Shown in pieces: positions 26,652 through 34,796 of a DNA stretch of 64,000 nucleotides; the stretch's first letter is position 1; every line of letters starts with the position of its first letter. Origin of the DNA: an uncultured Poribacteria bacterium (GTDB lineage Bacteria > Poribacteria > WGA-4E > WGA-3G); assembly GCA_951813545.1 (NCBI GenBank), contig OX638352.1, positions 992,001 through 1,056,000 on the forward strand, written 5' to 3'. Both the position numbers and the translations under genes were made by a program. The notes under the pieces were generated by a model. It saw only the letters and a program-made list of their open reading frames with translations, was not told the DNA's origin and made no database searches.

Positions 26652-28580
26652 ATGGAAACCAACGGAAACAGACAACGGAACCTTGTTAAACCGCATATTC
26701 TACTGATCGGGTTGGTGCTCGTTGCTTTTAATAGCTACTGGTGCCTGATGGGGACAGAGGTATGGCACTCTACGCAGCTAACGATTGCCTCGCTGTTCTT
26801 TAATGCGGTCTTCACGCTCCTCGTCTTCGTGCTTGTCAATCTACTGTTCCAGCGATTCATGCCGCGTCTGGCGATGTCCGAAGCAGACCTACAAACCATT
26901 TATGTGATGGTGGTGATGGTATCAACGATCAGCGGACATACCATGATGGGATACCTCATCCCCGTCCTCGCGCATACGTTTCAGTTCGCAACCCCCGAAA
27001 ATGAGTGGTTATCGCTCTTTGGAAATGGTATCCCCAATTGGATCGCCGTCAAAAGCCCACGGATCTTAGATGGATTCTACAACGGGGATTCCACCCTCTA
27101 CACTTCTGCCACGCTAAACGCGTGGATCCCGCCGGTGCTTGCTTGGTCAAGTTTCGTGATCGCGCTCTGGCTGACGTTATTAGCGGTAACGATCTTCCTC
27201 CGTAAGCAGTGGACGGAAAATGAACGCTTGAACTATCCCATCGTTCAACTCCCGTTAGCATTAACAAGCAACCCGAAACGCTTTTTTAGTTCACCGTGGA
27301 TGTGGCTCGGCTTCGCACTCGCAGGAAGTGCAGAACTGCTAAATGGACTGAGCTTCCTGTTTCCTGAGATTCCTTCCCTACCTATTAGAAACAAAACGCT
27401 TGGACAATTCAGTTCAAAGCCGTGGAGTGCGATGGGTCCGATTCGCATCTCCTTCTATCCGTTCAGTATCGGTTTGATGTTCTTCACACCGTTGGATCTC
27501 TCCTTTTCCTGCTGGTTTTTCTGGTTACTGACCCGTATTCAGATGGTCGTGACAGATATATTCGGCGCACGCAATATCTATAACCTTGAACAGCAGACGG
27601 GGGCATGGATAGCGTTCGGATGCATCCCGTTGTGGATGGGGCGACGGCACTATGGACGCATCATCCGCAAAGTTTTCGGGATCGCACAACGTCGTGGCGA
27701 ACCACTCCCTGACGATTCCGGAGAACCGATGCGTTACCGCACGGCTGCGGGACTGTTCACCGTCGGGTTGATGTTTCTTTTCTTCTTCTGTTATCAAATG
27801 GGGATGACATTCTGGGCGATTGGACTCTTTTTTCTTTTTTACTTTCCAATGATTATCGGTATCACCCGTATTCGCGCCGAAATTGGTCCGCCCCTTCATC
27901 AACTCGTCCTTGTCGATCCGGGGCGCACTATGGTCCTTGCACTCGGAACACGCCGACTCGGCACAGGCAATCTAATGGGGCTAACGTTTCTCTACCCGTT
28001 TGTCCGATGCTTCCGGGCGCATCCGACACCGAGTGAACTGGAGGCATTCCGCCTGGCAGAACGGAGTCAAATTGGGTATCGCCAACTGCTTATCGGGATG
28101 ATCTTGGCGATCGTGTTCGGTATCCTGATAACGTTTTGGGCATATCTACACGTTCTCTATGATATGGGTGTGGCAAGCAAGGCACGCGGCTGGATCGTCT
28201 ATATGGGATGGGAGACGTTCAATCGCTTGCAAACGTGGCTTGTCAGTCCACGGGAGACCAGCATCCCAGAGCTCGGCGTTATCGGCAGTAGTTTCCTCTT
28301 CACGATTTTCCTAATGATCATGAAGATCCGGTTTCTGTGGTGGCCCCTACATCCTGCCGGTTACGTGTTAGTCAGCGGCACCGGAATGGGTAGATTGTGG
28401 TTTACAATCTTCTTGGGTTGGTTAGCGAAGGCGATTGTGCTAAAGATTGGCGGTGTGAAACTCTACCGACAAGCGGTGCCATTCTTTTTGGGGCTGATTT
28501 TAGGCGATTACACACTCGGATGTCTCTGGAGTTTGATCGGGTTGGTGCTGCAGATACCGACGTATATTGTGTGGCATTGA
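26652..28580 (+). CDS. Polytopic membrane protein, DUF6785-like (copy 1)
   Basis: 642 residues, extremely hydrophobic, with more than ten predicted membrane segments and the wording expected of the DUF6785/DUF6784 family that I associate with Poribacteria and planctomycetes. Conserved stretches include SADLQ/EADLQTIYVMVVMV, SGHTMMGYLIPVLAHTFQFA, the aromatic/proline loop SSKPWSAMGPIRISFYPFSI and RIRAEIGPPLHQL. The shape suggests a transporter or membrane-embedded enzyme; the general layout recalls oligopeptide-transporter-like permeases, but no function is established. The copy at 30557-32485 is about nine-tenths identical by eye. The start ATG follows AGCAGGAACGGGA, a remnant of the 3' end of the phosphopantothenate synthetase gene that precedes copy 2. 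Confidence 0.7.
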   Translation: METNGNRQRNLVKPHILLIGLVLVAFNSYWCLMGTEVWHSTQLTIASLFFNAVFTLLVFVLVNLLFQRFMPRLAMSEADLQTIYVMVVMVSTISGHTMMGYLIPVLAHTFQFATPENEWLSLFGNGIPNWIAVKSPRILDGFYNGDSTLYTSATLNAWIPPVLAWSSFVIALWLTLLAVTIFLRKQWTENERLNYPIVQLPLALTSNPKRFFSSPWMWLGFALAGSAELLNGLSFLFPEIPSLPIRNKTLGQFSSKPWSAMGPIRISFYPFSIGLMFFTPLDLSFSCWFFWLLTRIQMVVTDIFGARNIYNLEQQTGAWIAFGCIPLWMGRRHYGRIIRKVFGIAQRRGEPLPDDSGEPMRYRTAAGLFTVGLMFLFFFCYQMGMTFWAIGLFFLFYFPMIIGITRIRAEIGPPLHQLVLVDPGRTMVLALGTRRLGTGNLMGLTFLYPFVRCFRAHPTPSELEAFRLAERSQIGYRQLLIGMILAIVFGILITFWAYLHVLYDMGVASKARGWIVYMGWETFNRLQTWLVSPRETSIPELGVIGSSFLFTIFLMIMKIRFLWWPLHPAGYVLVSGTGMGRLWFTIFLGWLAKAIVLKIGGVKLYRQAVPFFLGLILGDYTLGCLWSLIGLVLQIPTYIVWH

Positions 28581-28585
28581 GGTGT

Positions 28586-29542
28586 TCAATTTTTGGACTG
28601 TTGAAGCACTTCCTCAATAGTCGTTTTGAGATTTTCGTCTCCTTGTTGTTCAGCGAGTTTTAAAGCCATCTGATAATCTACCTGTGCCTCCTCTTCTTTC
28701 CTAAGGCTTCCCTTTATAAGGCCACGAGTGAAATAAGCCTCAGCATAATTTGGTCTTAAGCGAATTGCCTCATTAAGGTCTGGAATCGCCTCCTCATGTC
28801 TACCCAAATTAGTCTTGGATAACCCACGAAGAAGATAGGCCTCAACATAATTTGGTCTTAAGCGGATTGCCTCATTAGCGTCTGACATCGCCTCCTCATG
28901 TCTACCCAAATTAGTCTTGATTGTTCCGCGAGCGAAAAATGCCCCGGCGGCTATATCGTTATCAATCCCCTCTGATATATTCGCAATAGAACTCCACTTC
29001 TCAATAGCATCATCAGTTTTCCCTTCTTGCTGCAATCTGACCGCATCAACGACAGCATTATCTATTACGGATGTTCCAGGCTCCTGCCCAATCATTCGTA
29101 GTATGCTCTCAGCTTCTGCGGATACTTCAGATTTTCTGGATTGAACGAGTTTAGTGATGTCTCCACTACTCAATTCCGATACAACTTTTTCTGCTATTTT
29201 CTTTTGTGCCTTGATGTCCTCAAGATATTGCGCTGCTTCACTGGTATACCGCTTTGCTTCGTTAAGGTGTTCCTCTGCCTCGGATTCAATACGCTGAAAC
29301 TGGGTGTAGGCAACATAAGCAGCAATACCGGTTACAACCGGAATTGCAACCGCAAAAAAGGCAAGAACTAAACCTATAACAACCAGCCATTGATTAACAG
29401 AATCTGACCGACCATCAAGATATTCACGTCGTAAATCGTTGAGTTGGCGTTGACTTTCTATATCACTAACAGCATCAACACTGCTCGCGCTATCCGAAAC
29501 GTCTGCTTCGTCGTCAACAGGGTGTTTCGTTGTTTGTGTCAT
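28586..29542 (-). CDS. Membrane-anchored TPR protein
   Basis: 318 residues. The N-terminal 65 residues are acidic and soluble, followed by one membrane helix (NQWLVVIGLVLAFFAVAIPV, continuing VTGIAAYVAY), a coiled coil (RIESEAEEHLNEAKRYTSEA), and from about 185 three to four tetratricopeptide repeats, two of them nearly identical (NLGRHEEAMSDANEAIRLRP and NLGRHEEAIPDLNEAIRLRP, each with NY.EAY..RG). TPRs bind partner proteins. The partner is unknown. A strong AAAGGAGAAAA site precedes the ATG. The gene lies between the two DUF6785-like copies in the opposite direction, its stop 6 bases from the stop of copy 1, so transcription is convergent there. Confidence 0.75.
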   Translation of the reverse strand: MTQTTKHPVDDEADVSDSASSVDAVSDIESQRQLNDLRREYLDGRSDSVNQWLVVIGLVLAFFAVAIPVVTGIAAYVAYTQFQRIESEAEEHLNEAKRYTSEAAQYLEDIKAQKKIAEKVVSELSSGDITKLVQSRKSEVSAEAESILRMIGQEPGTSVIDNAVVDAVRLQQEGKTDDAIEKWSSIANISEGIDNDIAAGAFFARGTIKTNLGRHEEAMSDANEAIRLRPNYVEAYLLRGLSKTNLGRHEEAIPDLNEAIRLRPNYAEAYFTRGLIKGSLRKEEEAQVDYQMALKLAEQQGDENLKTTIEEVLQQSKN

Positions 29543-29621
29543 CTTTTTTCTCCTTTATTTGAAATCAGTTTACATTCCAGTGGTTCCAGTGGACTGCAGT
29601 ATTATTTGGCGATTACGGGAA

Positions 29622-29642
29622 GGCGAGGATACAATCCTCGCC
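29622..29642. repeat. GGCGAGG/CCTCGCC repeat, copy C
   Basis: GGCGAGG-ATACAAT-CCTCGCC at 29622-29642, followed by AGCGGCGATGAG. This is a shorter match to copies A and B, and lies upstream of the TPR gene. Confidence 0.7.
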
Positions 29643-29769
29643 AGCGGCGATGAGCGTTTGCTTTCCTGAAAACCTGTCTACATGTATTGTCCAAACTTTA
29701 GTAAATATAATATACTGTAACGCCTGGAATTTGTCAAATCTGAGCCGGAATTCGGTTACACACCTTCCC

Positions 29770-29798
29770 TTGCAAACTTATGCAAAACGCGGTATAAT
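29770..29798 (+). promoter_or_regulatory. Promoter of the phosphopantothenate synthetase operon
   Basis: TTGCAA (29770-29775), 17 bases, TATAAT (29793-29798). The leader to the TTG start is about 25 bases, with GAGGTG as ribosome site. Confidence 0.65.
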
Positions 29799-29829
29799 AG
29801 ACGGAAACTTCTGCTGAGGTGCTACGCAA

Positions 29830-30567
29830 TTGAGCGACGTTCCGAAAACACATCCCCGATACCTTTCACTAAGACTCAGAGATACCATTGTTGCAGGCGT
29901 AGAACAAGGGATTACCTCTATCCACGGACTCATCGCGCATGGACGTGGTGAGGCTTTCGACTACCTCATCGGGGAGGCGACGCGACCCTTCGCGATTGAG
30001 GCAATCCACGCTGCAGCGGTGATGCTCCGTCTGTCAAACCACCCGGTCATTTCCGTCAACGGGAATGTGACGGCGTTGGCACCTGAAGCACTTATCGAAT
30101 TGGGGCAGGTACTGAACGCGCCGTTAGAGGTGAACATCTTTCACACGGAAACGGGACGGGAAGAAAAAATCCGAGAGTCTCTCCTAAAACACGGAGCACC
30201 GGATGTGCTAATGCCTACAACCGAAGCGCAACTCTCCTATATCGACTCCAATCGGAAATATGTGCATCCAGATGGCATCTTCAAAGCGGATGTCGTCTTC
30301 GTGCCACTTGAGGACGGTGACCGATGTGAGGCACTCCGAAAGATGGGTAAAGAAGTCGTGACTGTCGACCTGAACCCGATGTCGCGTACCGCAAAGCAGG
30401 CGAGCATCACGATTGTGGATAACGTTGTGCGGGCACTCCCACTGTTATGCAACGAGATTCGGAACTTCAACGATGCTACAGCACAAGATACTCTGAAAAG
30501 ATACAGCAACGAAGTGGTGTTACAGAAGGCGTTACAGCATATCAGCAGGAGCGGGCATGGAAACTAA
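29830..30567 (+). CDS. Archaeal-type 4-phosphopantoate--beta-alanine ligase (phosphopantothenate synthetase)
   Basis: 245 residues. HPRYLSLRLRDTIVAGVEQG followed by LIAHGRGEAFDYLIGE, HPVISVNGNVTALAPEALIE, DVVFVPLEDGDRCEALRKMG and TVDLNPMSRTAKQASITIVD match the archaeal phosphopantothenate synthetase family (COG1701), which joins 4-phosphopantoate and beta-alanine with ATP in the archaeal route to coenzyme A. Bacteria normally use PanC, so this enzyme is notable here. The start is TTG at 29830, with GAGGTG upstream. The end overlaps the next gene by 11 bases, so the membrane protein at 30557 is translationally coupled to it. A pantoate kinase would be needed upstream in the pathway; none is in the window. 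Confidence 0.87.
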   Translation: MSDVPKTHPRYLSLRLRDTIVAGVEQGITSIHGLIAHGRGEAFDYLIGEATRPFAIEAIHAAAVMLRLSNHPVISVNGNVTALAPEALIELGQVLNAPLEVNIFHTETGREEKIRESLLKHGAPDVLMPTTEAQLSYIDSNRKYVHPDGIFKADVVFVPLEDGDRCEALRKMGKEVVTVDLNPMSRTAKQASITIVDNVVRALPLLCNEIRNFNDATAQDTLKRYSNEVVLQKALQHISRSGHGN

Positions 30568-32485
30568 CGGAAACGGGAAAAAGAACCTTGTTAAACCGCA
30601 TATTCTGCTAATTGGGTTGGCACTCGTCGCTTTTAATAGCTATTGGTGCCTGATGGGGACAGAGGTGTGGCACTCTACGCAGTTGACGATCGCTTCTCTG
30701 TTCTTTAATGCAGTTTTCACACTCCTCGTCTTCGTGCTTGCCAACCTGCTGTTACAAAAATTCGTGCCTCAATTGGCGATGTCGCAGGCGGATTTGCAAA
30801 CCATCTACGTGATGGTTGTGATGCTAACGACTATCAGCGGGCACACGATGATGGGTTACCTCATTCCCGTCCTCGCCCACGCCTTTCAGTTTGCATCGCC
30901 AGAAAACGAATGGATTCCGCTCTTCGGACACCACATCCCAACATGGATCGCCGTCCAAAGCCCGCGTATTTTGGATGGATTCTACGAGGGAGATTCGTCG
31001 CTCTATACCTCCCACATTTTGAACGCGTGGATACCGCCGGTGCTGGCGTGGTCGAGTTTTGTGATCGCGCTCTGGCTGACGTTGCTTGCAGTAACGGTCT
31101 TTCTTCGGAAACAGTGGACGGAAAATGAACGTCTGAACTATCCGATCGTCCAACTCCCGCTGGCATTGACAAGTAACCCGAAACGCTTCTTTACTTCGCC
31201 GTGGATGTGGCTCGGATTCGCGCTCGCAGGGAGTGCGGAATTGCTAAACGGTCTGAATTACCTATTTCCAGAAATACCCGGACTACCCATCAAAGGCAAA
31301 ACAATCGGTCAATTCAGTTCAAAGCCGTGGAGTGCGATGGGTCCGATTCATATCTCCTTCTATCCGTTCAGCATCGGATTGATGTTCTTCACACCGCTGG
31401 ATCTCTCGTTCTCCTGCTGGTTTTTCTGGCTTTTCAGTCGCATCCAACTGATCGTAACGGATGCGTTTGGAGCGAGGAATATCTATCACCTTGAACAGCA
31501 AACTGGTGCTTGGATTGCATTCGGATGTATCCCGTTGTGGATAGGTCGGAAACACTACGGACGCATTATCCGTAAAGTTTTCGGGATCGCACAACGCGGC
31601 GGTGAATCCGTGCCTAACGATTCCCGTGAACCGATGCGCTATCGGACTGCTGCAGGATTGTTCACCGTCGGGATGCTATTTCTCTTTTTCTTCTGTTATC
31701 AGATGGGAATGACTTTCTGGGCAATTGGGTTATTCTTTCTGTTCTATTTCCCATTAGTTATAGGCATCACGCGCATCCGTGCTGAGATCGGACCGCCACT
31801 GCATCAACTCATCTTTGTCGATCCGGGAAGGACGATGGTGCTGGCACTCGGAACACGCCGACTTGGTGCAGGCAACCTGACGGGGTTAACGTTCCTCTAT
31901 CCGTTTGTCCGTTGTTTCCGCGCACATCCGACACCCAGTGAATTAGAGGCATTTCGCTTGGCAGAGCGGAGTCGTATTGGGTATCGGCAACTGCTTATCG
32001 GAATGATTTTGGCGATTGTGTTCGGTATCCTGATAACGTTTTGGGCGTACCTGCACGTCCTCTACGATATGGGTGCCGGAAGCAAGGCACGTGGCTGGAT
32101 CGTCTATATGGGGTGGGAGACCTTCAACCGCTTGCAGACGTGGCTTGTCAGCCCACGGGAAACAAGCGTGCCGGAACTTGGCGTTATCGGCAGCAGTTTC
32201 CTGTTTACGATCTTTCTAATGATTATGAAGATCCGGTTTCTGTGGTGGCCCCTGCATCCGGGCGGTTACGTCCTCGTAAGTGGGACAGGGATGGGTGGTT
32301 TGTGGTTTCCGATTTTCCTCAGCTGGTTGGCAAAGGCAACCTTACTAAAGATTGGTGGTGTAAAACTTTATCGGCAAGCCGTGCCGTTCTTTCTCGGATT
32401 AATCTTGGGGGATTATACGCTCGGATGTGTCTGGAGTCTCATCGGGTTGGTGTTGCAAATGCCGACCTACATTGTGTGGCATTGA
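30557..32485 (+). CDS. Polytopic membrane protein, DUF6785-like (copy 2)
   Basis: 642 residues, same family and length as the protein at 26652-28580, with only scattered substitutions; identity is highest in the last 350 residues. Motifs: QADLQTIYVMVVMLTTISGH, SSKPWSAMGPIHISFYPFSI, ITRIRAEIGPPLHQL, FLWWPLHPGGYVLVSGTGMG. Its ATG lies inside the end of the phosphopantothenate synthetase gene (overlap 11 bases), with AGCAGGAGCGGG as ribosome site, so the two products are made together. This suggests a shared role, perhaps moving a pantothenate/CoA-related compound, but that is only inference from coupling. A third, more divergent paralogue lies at 58175-60112. Confidence 0.72.
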   Translation: METNGNGKKNLVKPHILLIGLALVAFNSYWCLMGTEVWHSTQLTIASLFFNAVFTLLVFVLANLLLQKFVPQLAMSQADLQTIYVMVVMLTTISGHTMMGYLIPVLAHAFQFASPENEWIPLFGHHIPTWIAVQSPRILDGFYEGDSSLYTSHILNAWIPPVLAWSSFVIALWLTLLAVTVFLRKQWTENERLNYPIVQLPLALTSNPKRFFTSPWMWLGFALAGSAELLNGLNYLFPEIPGLPIKGKTIGQFSSKPWSAMGPIHISFYPFSIGLMFFTPLDLSFSCWFFWLFSRIQLIVTDAFGARNIYHLEQQTGAWIAFGCIPLWIGRKHYGRIIRKVFGIAQRGGESVPNDSREPMRYRTAAGLFTVGMLFLFFFCYQMGMTFWAIGLFFLFYFPLVIGITRIRAEIGPPLHQLIFVDPGRTMVLALGTRRLGAGNLTGLTFLYPFVRCFRAHPTPSELEAFRLAERSRIGYRQLLIGMILAIVFGILITFWAYLHVLYDMGAGSKARGWIVYMGWETFNRLQTWLVSPRETSVPELGVIGSSFLFTIFLMIMKIRFLWWPLHPGGYVLVSGTGMGGLWFPIFLSWLAKATLLKIGGVKLYRQAVPFFLGLILGDYTLGCVWSLIGLVLQMPTYIVWH

Positions 32486-32495
32486 GGTAAGCTGC

Positions 32496-32525
32496 TTGAC
32501 ATTCAGCCCGAATTTGTGCTAAAAT
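32496..32525 (+). promoter_or_regulatory. Promoter of the protease/restriction-modification run
   Basis: TTGACA (32496-32501), 18 bases, TAAAAT (32520-32525), immediately after the end of the membrane-protein gene. Leader about 20 bases with AAGGAG as ribosome site. Confidence 0.65.
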
Positions 32526-32550
32526 TCAGAAAACGAAGGAGTGATAAAAA

Positions 32551-32964
32551 ATGGAACATACAACCCGAATTGAACTTGAAAATCTAAAAGACTTGTATTT
32601 GGCAGAAGCAGGCATTATCAAATCTGAAGACGCGCGTCGACTTACCATTGAAGACGCGCTCGTTGATACTGGTGCAACAGGACTCTGTTTACCCAAATCA
32701 TTCGTTGAGCAACTCGGACTTGCTCCGGTCCGAAAGATCCAAGCACAAACAGCAAACGGCACTATAGAACGTACCGTTTATTCAGAAGTGAAATATACTG
32801 TACTGGAACGAAGCCACTCCATCCAGGTAACAGATCTGCCTGAGGATGCGCCCGTCCTCGTTGGACACATGATCTTAGAAGCTCTTGACCTCTGTGTTGA
32901 CATGAGAAAGGGATTGATTCATAATCCGGCACATGGTGGGGCATGGATGATAAAAATCCTCTGA
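32551..32964 (+). CDS. Retropepsin-like (clan AA) aspartic protease
   Basis: 137 residues. The active-site motif of retroviral-type aspartic proteases is present once: EDALVDTGATGLCLPKSFVE with Asp39-Thr-Gly, followed by QTANGTIERTVYSEVKYTVL and the second hydrophobic-hydrophobic-Gly motif ending APVLVGHMILEALDL. Single-domain proteins of this type act as dimers. They are common in bacteria with many repeats and are of mostly unknown role. No signal peptide or membrane segment. AAGGAG precedes the ATG. It is followed at once by the DNA methyltransferase and may be co-transcribed, but a functional link is not known. Confidence 0.78.
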   Translation: MEHTTRIELENLKDLYLAEAGIIKSEDARRLTIEDALVDTGATGLCLPKSFVEQLGLAPVRKIQAQTANGTIERTVYSEVKYTVLERSHSIQVTDLPEDAPVLVGHMILEALDLCVDMRKGLIHNPAHGGAWMIKIL

Positions 32965-32997
32965 TAGGTGGAAATACCATCAGAACCTTTCCGTTTA

Positions 32998-34149
32998 ATG
33001 ATCAATATGAAAACAACGCATAATATCCTTTTTCAAGATGCACGAGATTTGAAAGAAGTTCCTTCAGAAAGCGTCGACCTTGTCGTTACCTCCCCGCCGT
33101 ATCCCATGATTGAGATGTGGGATGAGATGTTTAGTCATCAGAATCCAGAGATTCAGGATGCGTTAGCGGGCGGCGATGGTAACCAAGCGTATACCTTGAT
33201 GCACGAGATTCTCGATTCTGTATGGGATGAAGTGTTCAGGGTTTTAAAGAAGGGCAGATTTGCGTGCATTAACATAGGTGATGCGACAAGAACGGTAAAA
33301 AGTAATTTTTGTTTGTATCCGAACCACGCGAGAATCTTGACACACCTCTTAAAAGTCGGGTTCTCAGCATTACCCGATATCCTTTGGCGAAAACAGGCGA
33401 ACACGCCTAACAAATTTATGGGATCCGGGATGTTACCTGCAGGTGCTTATGTAACACTGGAACACGAGTATATTCTAATCGTCAGGAAAGGTTCCAAAAG
33501 AGAGTTTAAAACGGAGGCCGAAAAAGCAAATAGACGTGAAAGTGCGCTGTTTTGGGAAGAACGGAATGTCTGGTATTCGGATGTTTGGACAGATATTAAG
33601 GGAACCGAACAGAAACTCCCCAAGGCGATGTCGCGATTGAGAAGTGCAGCATTTCCTTTTGAGTTGGCATCCCGTCTCATCAATATGTATTCTGTGAAAG
33701 GTGATGTGATACTTGACCCCTTTCTGGGGACAGGAACGACGACCGCGGCCGCGATGACATCCGGACGCAATAGTATCGGTGTTGAAATCGATAACGGTTT
33801 TCAACAGGTTATTTGTCCGATTGTGCACCATATTGTCGATTTTTCAAACGGTTATTTGTCCGATAGATTGCTAAGACATTATGCGTTTGTCGAGAATAGG
33901 ATCCAAAACTCGGGAGCGTTGAAGTATACAAACAAGCATTACGGTTGTCCGGTGGTGACGAGCCAGGAACAGTTTATTTTCTTGAATAACTTAGAAACGA
34001 TTCAAGCATGTGGAGATAATATCTTTGAAGTTGTATATTCAACGAAATCACAAGATTGGGATTTCAAGCGTCCTTCAGAAGTCTTGGTCGCGGATAAAAT
34101 GAAACTTCACACAAGACCATCTCAACTCAATATGTTGAAGACACAGTGA
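32998..34149 (+). CDS. Type II DNA methyltransferase (probably N4-cytosine)
   Basis: 383 residues from the ATG at 32998; GTG at 32968 and ATG at 33007 are alternatives, and no start has a good ribosome site. Motif IV SPPYPMIEMWDEMF (VVTSPPY) lies near residue 30 and motif I VILDPFLGTGTTTAAAMTSG near residue 245, the beta-class order. Serine as first residue of SPPY suggests N4-cytosine rather than N6-adenine methylation. CINIGDATRTVKSNFCLYPN and LWRKQANTPNKFMGSGMLPA are the usual in-between blocks. The gene abuts a MjaI-like endonuclease gene, so it should be the protecting enzyme of that system. The target CTAG is inferred from the partner. Confidence 0.82.
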   Translation: MINMKTTHNILFQDARDLKEVPSESVDLVVTSPPYPMIEMWDEMFSHQNPEIQDALAGGDGNQAYTLMHEILDSVWDEVFRVLKKGRFACINIGDATRTVKSNFCLYPNHARILTHLLKVGFSALPDILWRKQANTPNKFMGSGMLPAGAYVTLEHEYILIVRKGSKREFKTEAEKANRRESALFWEERNVWYSDVWTDIKGTEQKLPKAMSRLRSAAFPFELASRLINMYSVKGDVILDPFLGTGTTTAAAMTSGRNSIGVEIDNGFQQVICPIVHHIVDFSNGYLSDRLLRHYAFVENRIQNSGALKYTNKHYGCPVVTSQEQFIFLNNLETIQACGDNIFEVVYSTKSQDWDFKRPSEVLVADKMKLHTRPSQLNMLKTQ

Positions 34150-34154
34150 CTTCT

Positions 34155-34736
34155 ATGAAAATCAAACTAAAAAATACTGAGATTCAGGAATATGTGAACG
34201 CTCCTGCTTCCGCATTTCCAAAGTACACAACCCAATTAATGAATGTCGCAAATCAAAATTCTCAAGCGACTCGACCGAGGCACGTTGGACAATTGAGCGA
34301 ACTGATCCAGGAATTCCCAGGACAAACTTTTGAAGAATGGGTTACGTGGTATCGAGAACGATATCCCGATGCAATTGATGAGGCGACAGATAGAATAATC
34401 TCAATGATAGAAAACTTCAACGAGGCTGTCCAAAAAATTGACCGAACCTTGGTTAAATCATGGGTAGAAGATCTGGTTCTTGTCAAGACGTTCGCAGGAC
34501 TTAGATTTCAGGAGGCAATCCTCAAAAGGTTGTCGGAAATAAAGGGTTGCGACTATCGTTTGGCAGAACCTCATGAAGAATCCCAAGGAATAGATGGATT
34601 TGTAGGCGAAGAAGCATATTCCATCAAGCCCAACACCTATGATACAATGCCAACTTTAGCGGAATCCATAGAAGTGAAAATTATCTTTTACAAAAAAAAG
34701 AAGGATGGTGTGGTATTTGAAATACCGGAGGATTAG
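34155..34736 (+). CDS. MjaI-family type II restriction endonuclease
   Basis: 193 residues from the ATG at 34155. MKIKLKNTEIQEYVNAPASA, FPKYTTQLMNVANQNSQATR, PRHVGQLSELIQEFPGQTFE and EWVTWYRERYPDAIDEATDR match my memory of the MjaI endonuclease family (PF09568), whose founder cuts CTAG. The C-terminal half, RFQEAILKRLSEIKGCDYRL followed by EPHEESQGIDGFVGEEAYSI and SIEVKIIFYKK, contains the acidic and E-V-K residues expected of a nuclease core. It starts 5 bases after the methylase stop (a GTG at 34146 would overlap it), so the pair is translationally linked. Base composition looks like the neighbours. A CTAG specificity is inferred, not seen. Confidence 0.72.
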   Translation: MKIKLKNTEIQEYVNAPASAFPKYTTQLMNVANQNSQATRPRHVGQLSELIQEFPGQTFEEWVTWYRERYPDAIDEATDRIISMIENFNEAVQKIDRTLVKSWVEDLVLVKTFAGLRFQEAILKRLSEIKGCDYRLAEPHEESQGIDGFVGEEAYSIKPNTYDTMPTLAESIEVKIIFYKKKKDGVVFEIPED

Positions 34737-34796
34737 GGAAGCGTGCCCATTCCTACAGAAATGCTGCCCGCTGGACTATAGAAGAAGTGTAACCGC

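Noticed and set aside
28586..29542. TPR gene as part of the membrane-protein operon
   Set aside because: It is on the opposite strand and convergent with copy 1.
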